64,000 nt of DNA from Verrucomicrobium sp. BvORR106. GTDB taxonomy: Bacteria; Verrucomicrobiota; Verrucomicrobiia; Verrucomicrobiales; Verrucomicrobiaceae. Shown here piece by piece: positions 18,099 to 27,250 of this stretch. The position numbers and the translations under genes were made by a program. The stretch spans positions 1 to 64,000 of the forward strand of contig NZ_BATR01000040.1 of the NCBI RefSeq assembly GCF_000739655.1. Reading direction: 5' to 3'. Position 1 is the first letter of the stretch. The number at the start of each line of letters is the position of its first letter. The notes below the pieces were generated by a model that was not told the DNA's origin, did no database searches, and worked only from the letters and a program-made list of their open reading frames with translations.

Positions 18099-19426
18099 GG
18101 CCCCGGGCTTCCAGCCGGTGGGGGCGCGTTGTTTCCTCATGCTGCGCCGCCTTGCTCGCCTGTACGCTGCCGCTTGCTGCGGCGACCCCGGCACCCGCCG
18201 AGCCGTGGAAGACATCTTCTGATCCCGTGGCCAAGCTCTGGCAGCGGGTGCAGAGCGGGCAGGTGAAGCTTCCGGTGGAAGGGGATGAGAAGACGTTTCT
18301 AAACGCCGTGCTCAAGGAGCTGGATGTGCCGGTGGCCTCGCAGGTGCTGGTGTTCTCCAAGACCAGCCTGCAGAACGCGTTGATCGGGCCGATGCGACCC
18401 CGAGCCGTCTATTTTTCTGAGGAGGTGTACGTCGGCTGGGTGCAGGGCGGCATGATTGAGATAATCGGCATGGACCCGGAGACCGGGCCGCACTTTTACA
18501 CCTTGAGCCAAAGAGGCGGTGCCGACGCCCCGCACCGCCCGGAGCTGGCCACCGATGAGCAGTGCCTGAGCTGCCATGAGAGCTCCCGCACCGGAGGGGT
18601 GAAGGGCCTGCTGGTGCGCTCGGTGTTTGCCGATGCCTCCGGGCAGCCCATCCTCAGTGAAGGGAGCCATGTGACCACGCACGAGAGCCCGCTTTCAGAA
18701 CGCTGGGGCGGCTGGTATGTGACGGGCCGCCATGGCAAGGACCGGCACATGGGCAACGCGATTGCCAAGGAGACCGGGGCGGGCGTGCAACTGGACCGGG
18801 AGCGAGGAGCCAACCTCACTTCCCTGCAGGACATCATCTCCACGCAGCCTTATCTGACGAAGACAAGCGACCTGGTGGCCCTCATGGTGCTGGAGCACCA
18901 GTGCAGCACGCACAATCTGCTGACAGATGCGGCTGGCAGCACGCGCGCCGCCATGGCCCGCCAGCGGGATTTGCAGAAGGCCTTCAACGAACCCATCACG
19001 GATGTGCCTCAGGGCTCCGCGCAGAGCGTGGTGCGCAGCCTGGCGGAGAAGCTGCTGCGGCAGATGCTCTTTGTGGGCGAATACACGCTACAGGATGACG
19101 GGGTGGAGGGAGATCCCGCCTTTCAGGATGCCTTCCGCCGCAACCGGCGGGAGACAGAGGAGGGCCGTTCACTCAAGGACTTCCAGCTTCGCACGCGGCT
19201 CTTCAAACACCGCTGCAGTTATATGATCTACTCGCAGGCGTTCGAGGCCCTGCCCCGGCAGATGAAGGACGAGTTCTACTCCCAGCTCTGGCAGATCCTG
19301 CGCGGTCACGACGGGCGGGACAAGGAATTCGCCAGCCTCTCAGAGAGCGAGCGGACGCACATCCGTACCATCCTGCTGGCCACCAAGAAAGACCTGCCTG
19401 CGTGCTGGCGCGAGCAGACGCCCTGA
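18095..19426 (+). CDS. Secreted mono-haem c-type cytochrome-like protein (unrecognised family)
   Basis: The frame carries an export signal (RWGRVV, then a hydrophobic run ending ACTLPLAAATPAPA) and one haem-binding CLSCH at about 157-161. Downstream lines such as RWGGWYVTGRHGKDRHMGN and SPLSERWGG are strongly structured, and the HMGN methionine could be the second haem ligand. No ATG or GTG sits at a sensible place. A CTG at 18095-18097, overlapping the nsrR stop as CTGA, gives about 443 residues with a good signal peptide. A TTG at 18152 is the alternative but leaves no basic N-region. It is translationally coupled to nsrR, so a periplasmic role in the nitric oxide response is plausible. I do not recognise the family. 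Confidence 0.68.
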   Translation: MRPRASSRWGRVVSSCCAALLACTLPLAAATPAPAEPWKTSSDPVAKLWQRVQSGQVKLPVEGDEKTFLNAVLKELDVPVASQVLVFSKTSLQNALIGPMRPRAVYFSEEVYVGWVQGGMIEIIGMDPETGPHFYTLSQRGGADAPHRPELATDEQCLSCHESSRTGGVKGLLVRSVFADASGQPILSEGSHVTTHESPLSERWGGWYVTGRHGKDRHMGNAIAKETGAGVQLDRERGANLTSLQDIISTQPYLTKTSDLVALMVLEHQCSTHNLLTDAAGSTRAAMARQRDLQKAFNEPITDVPQGSAQSVVRSLAEKLLRQMLFVGEYTLQDDGVEGDPAFQDAFRRNRRETEEGRSLKDFQLRTRLFKHRCSYMIYSQAFEALPRQMKDEFYSQLWQILRGHDGRDKEFASLSESERTHIRTILLATKKDLPACWREQTP

Positions 19427-19444
19427 GTCATACTCGCGCCCATC

Positions 19445-19900
19445 ATGCGCCGTTTTGCCCTCTATGCTTTTGTCATCACCCTGCTCTGGCTGGGGTTTGT
19501 TTGTGCCATCAGCTTTGTGGAAGCCCCGCTGAAGTTCAAGGCCCCCGGCGTGGAGCTCAAGCATGCGCTTAGCATCGGCCGGCTCGTGTTTCATGCGTTG
19601 AACCGGGTGGAGCTGATCTGTTGCGCGTTCTCCTGGTTCCTCATGATGCGGCTGCGCGTGGTGCGTACGCGGGGCAGCTTGGTCCTGCTCGGTCTCATCA
19701 CCGCGGTGTTAGCCTTTCAGGTATGGGGCCTCATGCCCGCGCTGGATGTGCGGGCGCAGGCCGTGCTGGCGGGTGAGGTGGTGGCCTCTTCCTGGCATCA
19801 CAACGCCTACATCGGTCTGGAGTTTCTGAAGGCCGCGCTGCTGGGCGTGCTGGCTGCCGCGCAGATCCAGTCCTTTGCCCGCGCGGTGCTTTCGGAGTGA
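19445..19900 (+). CDS. Small four-helix membrane protein, DUF4149-like
   Basis: A 151-residue integral membrane protein with four hydrophobic helices (about 5-25, 60-75, 80-100, 125-143). The N-terminal LWLGFVCAISFVEAPLKF resembles DUF4149/TMEM205-like proteins. The stop of the cytochrome gene lies 18 bases upstream, so it is probably the third gene of the nsrR operon. Its function is unknown. Its placement suggests a link with the exported haem protein, perhaps electron transfer or assembly; this is inference only. Confidence 0.65.
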   Translation: MRRFALYAFVITLLWLGFVCAISFVEAPLKFKAPGVELKHALSIGRLVFHALNRVELICCAFSWFLMMRLRVVRTRGSLVLLGLITAVLAFQVWGLMPALDVRAQAVLAGEVVASSWHHNAYIGLEFLKAALLGVLAAAQIQSFARAVLSE

Positions 19901-20432
19901 GGTAGGGAAAGTGGGTCTTGAGGTCCAAATGCAGGCGCACGTTGCTGTCACCCCTCCGGGTGAAGACAAATTCTTGGTCTCCGGGGGTATCGCTACGCTC
20001 AACCCCCGGCTAATAGCTGGGATGCCTCCGGCATCCAATTGCTCCGTCACAGTGTTCCGATTTCGATCGGTCATCGACGCAACCTGCCCGCCTTTCCACT
20101 GCCAATCGAACTCCATGCCGAAGGCATCCCAGAAGGTAGCCAGGGACTGGGCGAGTTCGACGAGCCCTGTCCCTGGAAAGCTTGGAAAGAGGATTGCACC
20201 CTGAAGGGGTGCCAGACAAAAACCCCAGGCGGGTTGTTGCCAGACACCATTGCAGGCGGTCATGGGTGACGTCGCATGCGAAGTCCTTCCCTTCGCTCGC
20301 CCGCGGGGCCGGTGACCCCGCCTCCTTTACGCTGCGGCCAAATCACATGAGGCGTGTCGGCAGGCACAGGAGGCGGGGGCGATTCACCTCACTGCATGGC
20401 ACATCCCCTGACCTGACACGGCTCCCGCCCAC
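19901..20432. repeat. Gene-free region with a family G repeat
   Basis: Family G lies at about 19950-20041: hairpin CACCCCTCCGGGTG, then GGTATCGCTACGCTCAACC, CCCGGCTAATAGCTGGGATG and CCTCCGGCATCC. A second copy is at about 46745-46818. The rest (20042-20432) shows no coding potential that I can support. Confidence 0.55.
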
Positions 20433-20466
20433 AAACAAAAAAGCAGGACCCTTGCGGATCCTGCCT
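20433..20466 (-). terminator. Rho-independent terminator downstream of clpP
   Basis: Read on the minus strand, GCAGGATCC pairs with GGGTCCTGC (one G-U wobble) around a GCAA tetraloop, followed directly by TTTTTT. It lies about 75 bases past the clpP stop. A second, longer hairpin (CTGAAACA / TGTTTCAG arms, 20492-20527) precedes it. The GCAA loop plus U-run makes this a textbook terminator. Confidence 0.92.
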
Positions 20467-20540
20467 TGCTTGTGAAAACGAGCTGCGTTCGCTGAAACAA
20501 CGGCCCCCTGCGGAGCCTCTGTTTCAGTTTCAAATTCAGA

Positions 20541-21254
20541 CTACACAGACGTCTGCGGGGAGACATCGCCGCCGCCGTTGCCGCCGCCGGTGGCATCTTT
20601 AACGACTTCCATGACGGGCGTGAACTCTTTCTTGTTGTCCAACACCTTGTCCACGAGGCCGTAGGCTGCGGCTTCCTCACCGCTCATGTAGTAGTCGCGG
20701 TCGGCGTCACGCTCGACGGCTTCCACGGTCTTGCCGGTGTGGTGAGAGATGATCTTGTTCAGACGGCGCTTGAGGCGGTACATGAACTCCACGGTGCGCT
20801 CCACGTCACTGGCCGTGCCCTGGGCACCGCCGCTGACCTGGTGGATCATGATGTGGGAGTTCGGGAGCGCATAGCGCTTGCCCTTGGTGCCGGCGGTCAG
20901 GAGCACGGCGCCCATGCTGGCGGCGATGCCGATGCAATAAGTGTTCACGTCACAGGTGACGAACTGCATGGTGTCGTAGATGGCCAGGCCCGCGGTCACA
21001 GAGCCGCCGGGGGAGTTGATGTAGATGTTGATGTCCTTCTTCGGATCCTGCATCTGCAGGAACAGAAGCTGGGCGATCACGATGTTGGCCACCTGGTCAT
21101 CAATGGGGGTGCCGATGAAAATGATGCGGTCCTTGAGGAGGCGTGAGTAGATGTCATACGCACGCTCCATGCGTCCTTCCGCCTCAATCACGGTGGGGAT
21201 GATGTAGTTGGACGGGCGCTGAATCATGGTGGGGAAATTGGCGGTGGTTGACAT
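20541..21254 (-). CDS. clpP: ATP-dependent Clp protease proteolytic subunit ClpP
   Basis: The serine peptidase of the Clp machine, forming a tetradecameric barrel that works with ClpX/ClpA unfoldases. Counting from the ATG at 21254 (237 residues), the triad is Ser113 in [10 protein letters not shown], His138 in NSHIMIHQ and Asp187 in [16 protein letters not shown] (80-87) forms the oxyanion region. The C-terminus has a Gly-rich tail beyond the usual end. An alternative ATG at 21393-21395 directly follows the stop of the upstream gene (TGAATG) and is preceded by GGAAGGAG. It would add 47 Pro-rich residues not typical of ClpP. The upstream neighbour is not tig, so this may be one of several clpP copies. 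Confidence 0.95.
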   Translation of the reverse strand: MSTTANFPTMIQRPSNYIIPTVIEAEGRMERAYDIYSRLLKDRIIFIGTPIDDQVANIVIAQLLFLQMQDPKKDINIYINSPGGSVTAGLAIYDTMQFVTCDVNTYCIGIAASMGAVLLTAGTKGKRYALPNSHIMIHQVSGGAQGTASDVERTVEFMYRLKRRLNKIISHHTGKTVEAVERDADRDYYMSGEEAAAYGLVDKVLDNKKEFTPVMEVVKDATGGGNGGGDVSPQTSV

Positions 21255-21395
21255 AGGGACGAATGAAGGGGGTGGTGAAGGGTTTGTCAAACCCAGCGGA
21301 ATCGAGTCCGGGCTCTGGAGCGGCTCTCCATTGTAGCAGTACGCCGGGTCCGCGCCCGTGGACGGGAGAGGCGCAAAATCCTCTCCCGTCGCCAT

Positions 21396-24300
21396 TCACT
21401 CCTTCCCGGCGGGGGCTTCTTCCCATTGCAGAGGCGGAGTCCACGAGCGGCGCGCAGCCTCCCAGGCATCATGAAACTCAGCGTAGTCGGATGCCGGGAA
21501 CTCTCCCGTTCGGTTCTGGAAGTCAAAATCCACGGTGACCGTACCGTCGTCGGCGACGGAGGGGGCGAGGTGCCAGGTGGTGAACTTGGAGTCTGACTTT
21601 TGTGCCAGGGCTTTGACGGCCTCAGCGCGCAGTCCTGCGGGAATTTTCCAGGTCAGGCGAGACTTGAAATGCAAGGGGTAGAGAAACTCGAACCGGCTCT
21701 TGCGGTCTTTGATGTATTTGGTGGCGAGGTAGTCGTCCTCCCAGCATGAGGGGAGTGAGGCCTGGCGTGCGGTCCCGGTCACGGAAATGGCATCCCGCAC
21801 CCGGTAAGTCGTCACCAGCCGGGCAGGGAGGTCCGGATCATCCAGTGCCTCGAAGCGGAAGGACTCCACCTGGATGGTGCCATACTGAGCGAGGATGGAC
21901 TGGATCTGATCCTGCTGTTCCTTGGGCGTGAGCCCGGAAAAGCTCTCCCGGATGGCGGAGGCATAGTAGCCATTGAGCTCCAGCTGATCCACCACCACCC
22001 AGTCACGCTCGCTGATGGAGACGGTGCGGCGGTTTTCCATCTCCCCACTTCCCGCAGGCATGCTCCCCTTGGGGGAGATCAAACGGGGGCCGGCGGGATC
22101 CAGGATGAGGGCTCCACTGCGGAGGGCCACCTGAGCGGGATACCGGGAGAGGCTGAGCGTCTTGTCCGTGGGATCAAGCAGCCAGTTTTTACCCAGCACA
22201 GGCACATGGACCACCATGTGGTTGAACTGGTCCAGAGAGGGCAGGCTGGGCGCGGTCTCCCAGTCCGTGTTCACCAGTGCCAGATGGCTGGGCACATCCG
22301 CCGCCTTCAGCAGCAGATGCAGGAGCAGGGCATGGTCCTTGCAGTCACCGTAGCGGGAGCGGATCGTATCGGAACCAGCGTTGGGGCGGCGGGCCCGCAC
22401 CCCGAATTCGATGGCTTTGTAGCTGATCTCCTTCTGCACATGCCTGGCCAGGACCGCCACCCGGGCCTGCGGATCCTTGATGCCCTCCACCAGCTTGGCG
22501 GCGAGTTCCTTGAGGTCCTGGCTTGCCTCCAGTCGATCCTGGATCTGCTGGAGATACTCCTTCCCTACGGCGGCCCAGTCACCCTCGTCCCCACCGATCC
22601 ACAGCATGGGGCATCGCCTCTCTCCCCACACCGAGTAGCTCTCCACCTCGGTGGTTGCTTGGGGCGGCATGACCCACGCCAGGAATTTGTCGTTCCGCAG
22701 GGTCTGGGCAGACTCCCCCTGGGCGAAGTGGTGCTTCACTCCACTGGTCTCTCCGGTGATGAAAACCGCCTCTCTCTCGATCGGTGCGGAATTGGCGAAC
22801 AGACGGCGGGTGAACTCAAAGTGTCTGGCGGTGGACAGGTCCTCGATGGTGACTTCACACTCGATGATGTAGCCGGGTTTCACTCCCTCCACCTGCAGAT
22901 GCAGCACGCGGTCGGAGCTGGCAGTTCCGTCGTGGAGATCCCGCACATAGGCATCATCCACCGTGGCCTGGGAGATCAGCTTGCCGTCGCCGTCCCGGAC
23001 CTCCAGGCGGTTCATGAAAATACGCTCAGCCAGCGGGTTGAAGGCGAACTGCATCGAGCTCAGATCCTTCGCCCCCTGGTTGTCCAGCACCTTCACCTTC
23101 CGGAACAACGTGCGCCGTGAGGGCTTGCCCTTGGCGTAGTGATATCCCGTCGTGCGCAGCAGGGAGACGGCGGACTGTCCTTCCTCGAACGCGTCCGGCA
23201 CCTTCACCCCTTCCAGCGCCGAGAGCACCTCTGGCGGGGTTTCCACCGGAGGCAGCAGTTGCTTGATATCCGAGTTGTCGCCCTGCCCGAGCGCCGCTGA
23301 GGCGGACCGGATGGCTCCCTGGACATCGCTGTCCTTGGGGTTCTTTTGCGCCACCCGTTCAAAGGTCAGCTTCGCATCCTTGTACCACTTGCGGCCCATC
23401 TGGCTCCAGCCCAGGGCCATCAGCGCCCGGTAGGATTCCGTCTCTTCCTTGAGCACCTTCTCCGCCACCTCGGCCGCGCGATTGTGTTCGCCAGCTTCAT
23501 TGCAGTATTCGGCCAGGTCATAGGCAGACCGCTTGTTGGCGGGATCCGTCGCCAGAATTTCCTCAAACTTCTGCAGCGCCAGCTTGTGGTCGCCACTGGA
23601 GAAGAGGGTCTGCGCCAGCCAGCGCCGCACGTTGAGGCTGGGGCGTCTTGCCAGCCAGGCCTCCCCCGAGTGAAGGGCGGTCTTGTAGTCGTCCCGTGCG
23701 ACCAGCAGTTTGATCCAGGCCAGCAGATCGTCCTCATTCTTCAGCCCCTGGTCGAGCAGCCCCAGGAATTGTTTTTCCGCCTCCTCCGTCTTCCCCGTGA
23801 GCACGGCGAGGCGGGCCCTCCGGACTCCGAGTGGCAGGTGCTCGGTGAACCTTTCGGAGAATGGTTTGAGGTACTCCACCGCCTCGGCGGCCTGCTCCGC
23901 GTTCTCCAGCGCGTGCGCGTAGTTCTCCAGCATCACGGGGTCGGAGTGTGTTTGCTCGAACCCTTTCTTAAACCACCGCGCGGATGTGGGATACTCCTCC
24001 CGCTGGAAGTGATGCAAGCCGATCTGGTTGCACGCCGTTCCGTAGTCGTTCAGGGCCGGGGTGCCGATGGGCGGTGCGGCTCCGCGCGGTTCATGCAGTT
24101 CCACGGAGGACATGGCGTTCTCCACCAGCTTCATGTCTCCTTTGCCCTCAAGCACCCAGCCCGCGACCATCACGGCCCCTGTCGGCCAGTGGGCCACGCG
24201 GACCTTGTAGCGATACGTTGTGCCATCCACATGCTTGAGCTGCTGCCGGATCTCCAGCCCTGACGCAGCGCCGCCAGAGGGTGCGCCTGGGGGTATCCAG

Positions 24301-25514
24301 GACTTCTCCGAGCTGGTCTGATCTTCACTGTTCGTGGGATACTCCAGATTGATGGTGGAGAGCAGGGCACTGGCCGCGGCATCGAGGCTGACGGCACCTT
24401 CCTCAAACCGCAACGGCACGACCACAAACGCCTCAAGGTGCCGTTGGGCGGAGAAATCAGCGAGCCCGGTCAGTTCTGCGGGGTTGGACCATTTGTTCCA
24501 CGCGCCAGGCTCCAGATGAGTGGCGTACCCCAGCTCCGGTCTGGCCCGATTCTCGACAGCCTCTCCCAGGATGCGGTCTTTGTTCAGCACGCGGAAGGTG
24601 CTCATCATGGCCGTGGCCCGCTCCTGCACCTTCTTCTCATGCTGTTCCGCACCCCAGAAAAGCAGCTGCCAGCAGCGGCCGCCATGCATGACCACCCACT
24701 GGTCATAGTACACATTCATGAACACCCCTTCGGGTCGGGTCAGGGTCTGGATCCTGACAAAATCCAGCCCGTTCATCTGCACATTCTCCTGAGTCTGCCT
24801 GGAGTTCTTGGTATTGGGGAGGGCTCCGATCCTGACACTCTCACTCAGATCCTCCAGGCGGATTCCGATGCCTGCCTCCTCCGCGATCACGACCATGAAG
24901 ACCTCGGAATTCTTGAGCCGCAGGGCCATGCAGGACAGCTTGTTGAGCTGCTTGGGATTCGGGATCTCCCACCAGGAGTCGTTGGCGGTGACAGAGAAGT
25001 TGAACTGCTCGTTCTTGATCTCGCGTGGGGTTCCGCCATCCACCAGGGAGGAGGAGTCATCGTCGTTGTGCTGGATCTTGCTCGCGATGTTGACCGCGGC
25101 GCCAACACCGACGCTCAAGACGATCACTGATGAAAGAACGATCGCCCAGATGGCCTGGGCCTTGCCCTGACGGTAGCGACTGGCATCATAGAGACAGAGG
25201 CCCACAATCCCGACCGCCAGTCCGCCAATCAGGATCGCCACCATCACAAAACTCAGGATGATGTGCAGCAGCTCGCTCCGGTAGCCGGTCATCAAAGTGA
25301 AGAGACGGACGCTAGACGAGAGTGCCCACCCGATGAACACCAGCAGAAGTGCCGTGACGCACAAGGTGCTGGTGGTGGGGCGGCGCAGGATCTGGGCACA
25401 ACGGACGACGCCGAAGAGGGTGCCCAACGTTGCGAACACGGTGCCCACGTAGGCGCCTGCTTCTTCCGCCGGGTTTTGGAAAGTCTCTGTCAGTAGGAAG
25501 GGGGTAAATTCCAT
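21396..25514 (-). CDS. Large membrane protein with TPR, DUF3857 and transglutaminase-like domains
   Basis: A 1372-residue protein. The N-terminus has four membrane helices (about 22-40, 50-70, 85-110 and 122-145). A region of unknown fold follows (150-500), then a TPR-like helical stretch (about 510-790, with LDQGLKNEDDLLAWIKLLVARDDYKTAL and similar repeats). Next come a DUF3857 beta-rich domain (about 800-1000) and a transglutaminase-like core. The core has Cys in RYGDCKDHALLL (about 1056), His in FNHMVVHV (about 1100) and Asp in LLDPTDKT (about 1113). DUF3857-transglutaminase proteins are common in Bacteroidetes and Verrucomicrobia and are thought to act in the envelope; the exact reaction is unknown. 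The start has a normal ATG. clpP follows with no gap. Confidence 0.85.
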   Translation of the reverse strand: MEFTPFLLTETFQNPAEEAGAYVGTVFATLGTLFGVVRCAQILRRPTTSTLCVTALLLVFIGWALSSSVRLFTLMTGYRSELLHIILSFVMVAILIGGLAVGIVGLCLYDASRYRQGKAQAIWAIVLSSVIVLSVGVGAAVNIASKIQHNDDDSSSLVDGGTPREIKNEQFNFSVTANDSWWEIPNPKQLNKLSCMALRLKNSEVFMVVIAEEAGIGIRLEDLSESVRIGALPNTKNSRQTQENVQMNGLDFVRIQTLTRPEGVFMNVYYDQWVVMHGGRCWQLLFWGAEQHEKKVQERATAMMSTFRVLNKDRILGEAVENRARPELGYATHLEPGAWNKWSNPAELTGLADFSAQRHLEAFVVVPLRFEEGAVSLDAAASALLSTINLEYPTNSEDQTSSEKSWIPPGAPSGGAASGLEIRQQLKHVDGTTYRYKVRVAHWPTGAVMVAGWVLEGKGDMKLVENAMSSVELHEPRGAAPPIGTPALNDYGTACNQIGLHHFQREEYPTSARWFKKGFEQTHSDPVMLENYAHALENAEQAAEAVEYLKPFSERFTEHLPLGVRRARLAVLTGKTEEAEKQFLGLLDQGLKNEDDLLAWIKLLVARDDYKTALHSGEAWLARRPSLNVRRWLAQTLFSSGDHKLALQKFEEILATDPANKRSAYDLAEYCNEAGEHNRAAEVAEKVLKEETESYRALMALGWSQMGRKWYKDAKLTFERVAQKNPKDSDVQGAIRSASAALGQGDNSDIKQLLPPVETPPEVLSALEGVKVPDAFEEGQSAVSLLRTTGYHYAKGKPSRRTLFRKVKVLDNQGAKDLSSMQFAFNPLAERIFMNRLEVRDGDGKLISQATVDDAYVRDLHDGTASSDRVLHLQVEGVKPGYIIECEVTIEDLSTARHFEFTRRLFANSAPIEREAVFITGETSGVKHHFAQGESAQTLRNDKFLAWVMPPQATTEVESYSVWGERRCPMLWIGGDEGDWAAVGKEYLQQIQDRLEASQDLKELAAKLVEGIKDPQARVAVLARHVQKEISYKAIEFGVRARRPNAGSDTIRSRYGDCKDHALLLHLLLKAADVPSHLALVNTDWETAPSLPSLDQFNHMVVHVPVLGKNWLLDPTDKTLSLSRYPAQVALRSGALILDPAGPRLISPKGSMPAGSGEMENRRTVSISERDWVVVDQLELNGYYASAIRESFSGLTPKEQQDQIQSILAQYGTIQVESFRFEALDDPDLPARLVTTYRVRDAISVTGTARQASLPSCWEDDYLATKYIKDRKSRFEFLYPLHFKSRLTWKIPAGLRAEAVKALAQKSDSKFTTWHLAPSVADDGTVTVDFDFQNRTGEFPASDYAEFHDAWEAARRSWTPPLQWEEAPAGKE

Positions 25515-25714
25515 GGAGCCTTCTAGCTTGCTCCGGTGCGCCTAGGCAACCAGGTTTTTCCGTCTTTTTCACGAGCGGCAAGCACCGCCGGCCGAATGGC
25601 CCCAGGGCGGACGCGGGCATCCGTTTGAAAGATTTGGCCTCTTTGGGGTGATGACTCCCTGACCAGCGGGAGCGAAGCCTGCCCGGTCGCTTGAAACCTC
25701 TGGCCCCGCCCTCA
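25515..25714. other. Divergent spacer between the DUF3857 and beta-propeller genes
   Basis: About 200 bases separating two divergently oriented genes. It should contain promoters for both. I see no clear boxes, repeat copy or RNA gene in it. Confidence 0.4.
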
Positions 25715-27013
25715 ATGCCCCACCGGTTCACCTCTGTCCCCCGTTCGTTGCCGTTTCTTGCGCTGACCGTCGCCGTGACGCTCTGCGCCGCCGCTCCATC
25801 CTCCATCCAGGCCAGCGGGACGGAGGAGTGGCCGCGCTTTCGCGGTCCCAACGGCAATGGCGGCTGGAATCCTGCGGGTGTGCCTGGCGACGTCACCGAA
25901 AGCGAACCCCGCCTGCTCTGGAAGGCGGATCTGGGCGGCGGCTACGGCGGCGTGACCGTGGCCCAGGGGAGCGTGTATGTGATGGACCGCCAGTCCGGCT
26001 CCGGCAAGGCGGAGGTGGAACGCATCCTCTGCTTTGACGCAGCGACTGGCAAGCTCCGCTGGGAGCACTCCTACCCGACGAGTTATGACTCCATGGACTA
26101 CGGCAACGGGCCGCGTGCCTCCGTGACCGTGCATGAGGGGCGCGCCTACACTCTGGGAGCCCGCGGCGTGGCCGTGTGCCTGGATGCCGTCACGGGCAAG
26201 GTGCACTGGCAGGTGGATCTGGTGAAGGATCACGGTGGCGTCATCCCCACCTGGGGCTTCGCCGCCTCTCCCTTCATCTGGAAGGACACGGTACTGCTGC
26301 ATTGTGGGGCGCAGCCGAATGGCAGCGTGGTTGCCCTTGATCGCCACAGCGGGCGCGAGCGCTGGCGCGGCGGCAGCGATCCCGCCGGCTACTGCACCCC
26401 TGTGGTGATCCAGTCGCCCGCAGGTCCCCAACTCATCCAGTGGGGGCCCAAGCACATCACCAGCCTGAACCCAGACTCCGGTGCGGAGCACTGGCGCTTC
26501 CCCTATGAAATAACGTACGGCGTGTCCATCGCCCAGCCGCTCTATCATGAAGGCCTGCTCTTCGTCTCCGGCTACTGGCACGGCTCCCGCGCCCTGCGGC
26601 TGGGGGAAAAGGATCTCAAGGAGGTGAGCCTGGCATGGAGCGAGGAAAAAACGCTCTGCGGCCTCATGAGCCAGCCCCTGTACAAGGACGGTCATGTGTA
26701 CCTTCTCACCAAGGCCGAGGGCGTGATCTGCTTCCGCCTCCAGGACGGCAAGGTGCAGTGGAAGGACGGCCATCAGCTGACGCCCAAGGATCGCAATCCC
26801 CAGATCAGCCTCGTCTGGCTGGATGAAAAACAGAACCTCGCCTGTGGCCTCAATGCCAGTGGCGAACTCTTCTACGCCCGCTTCACCCCCGAGAAGATGG
26901 AGGAGCTGGCCCGGCACCAGATCATCGGCAAGACCTGGGCGCATCCGGCCTTCGCCGGGAACCGCGTGTTTGCCCGGAGTGATTCGGAGCTGAGAGTGTG
27001 GCAGGTTTGGTAG
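25715..27013 (+). CDS. PQQ-like beta-propeller repeat protein (secreted)
   Basis: A 432-residue exported protein with signal peptide (about 1-36, ending TLCAAAPSSIQAS) and PQQ-enzyme-like/BamB-like propeller blades. Each blade shows the pattern hydrophobic-D--TGK--W (FDAATGKLRWEH, LDAVTGKVHWQV, LDRHSGRERWRG, LNPDSGAEHWRF, FRLQDGKVQWKD). The opening EEWPRFRGPNGNG is the hallmark of a large group of planctomycete and verrucomicrobial proteins of this type. No PQQ-ligand or quinoprotein dehydrogenase residues were identified, so an enzyme activity is not implied; a binding or scaffolding role is as likely. The ATG at 25715 was preferred to an upstream TTG (25691). Confidence 0.88.
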   Translation: MPHRFTSVPRSLPFLALTVAVTLCAAAPSSIQASGTEEWPRFRGPNGNGGWNPAGVPGDVTESEPRLLWKADLGGGYGGVTVAQGSVYVMDRQSGSGKAEVERILCFDAATGKLRWEHSYPTSYDSMDYGNGPRASVTVHEGRAYTLGARGVAVCLDAVTGKVHWQVDLVKDHGGVIPTWGFAASPFIWKDTVLLHCGAQPNGSVVALDRHSGRERWRGGSDPAGYCTPVVIQSPAGPQLIQWGPKHITSLNPDSGAEHWRFPYEITYGVSIAQPLYHEGLLFVSGYWHGSRALRLGEKDLKEVSLAWSEEKTLCGLMSQPLYKDGHVYLLTKAEGVICFRLQDGKVQWKDGHQLTPKDRNPQISLVWLDEKQNLACGLNASGELFYARFTPEKMEELARHQIIGKTWAHPAFAGNRVFARSDSELRVWQVW

Positions 27014-27024
27014 CGTGGTTCTTG

Positions 27025-27185
27025 GTTTGAAGTTTGAAGTTTGAAGTTTGAAGTTTGAAGTTTGAAGTTTGAAGTTTGAAGTTTGAAGTTTGAAGTTTGA
27101 AGTTTGAAGTTTGAAGTTTGAAGTTTGAAGTTTGAAGTTTGAAGTTTGAAGTTTGAAGTTTGAAGTTTGAAGTTTGAAGTTTGAA
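27025..27185. repeat. Perfect heptamer tandem repeat, GTTTGAA x 23
   Basis: 161 bases consist of 23 uninterrupted copies of the 7-base unit GTTTGAA. It begins 12 bases past the stop of the propeller gene. There is no spacer structure, so it is not a CRISPR array. The purity implies recent expansion by slippage or active maintenance. Confidence 0.97.
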
Positions 27186-27250
27186 GTGGCGCGTTATCTC
27201 ATGAACCCTCCGGGTTCGAATCCCACCACTTACCTCTAACTACTCACCGC

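Noticed and set aside
27025-27185. CRISPR array
   Set aside because: The repeats are 7 bases with no spacers and there are no cas genes.
27195-27236. tRNA 3'-end-like sequence with GGGTTCGAATCCC
   Set aside because: The T-arm-like part is explained by a simple hairpin (GAACCCTCCGGGTTC), and no anticodon or D-arm can be found upstream, where the heptamer array lies.
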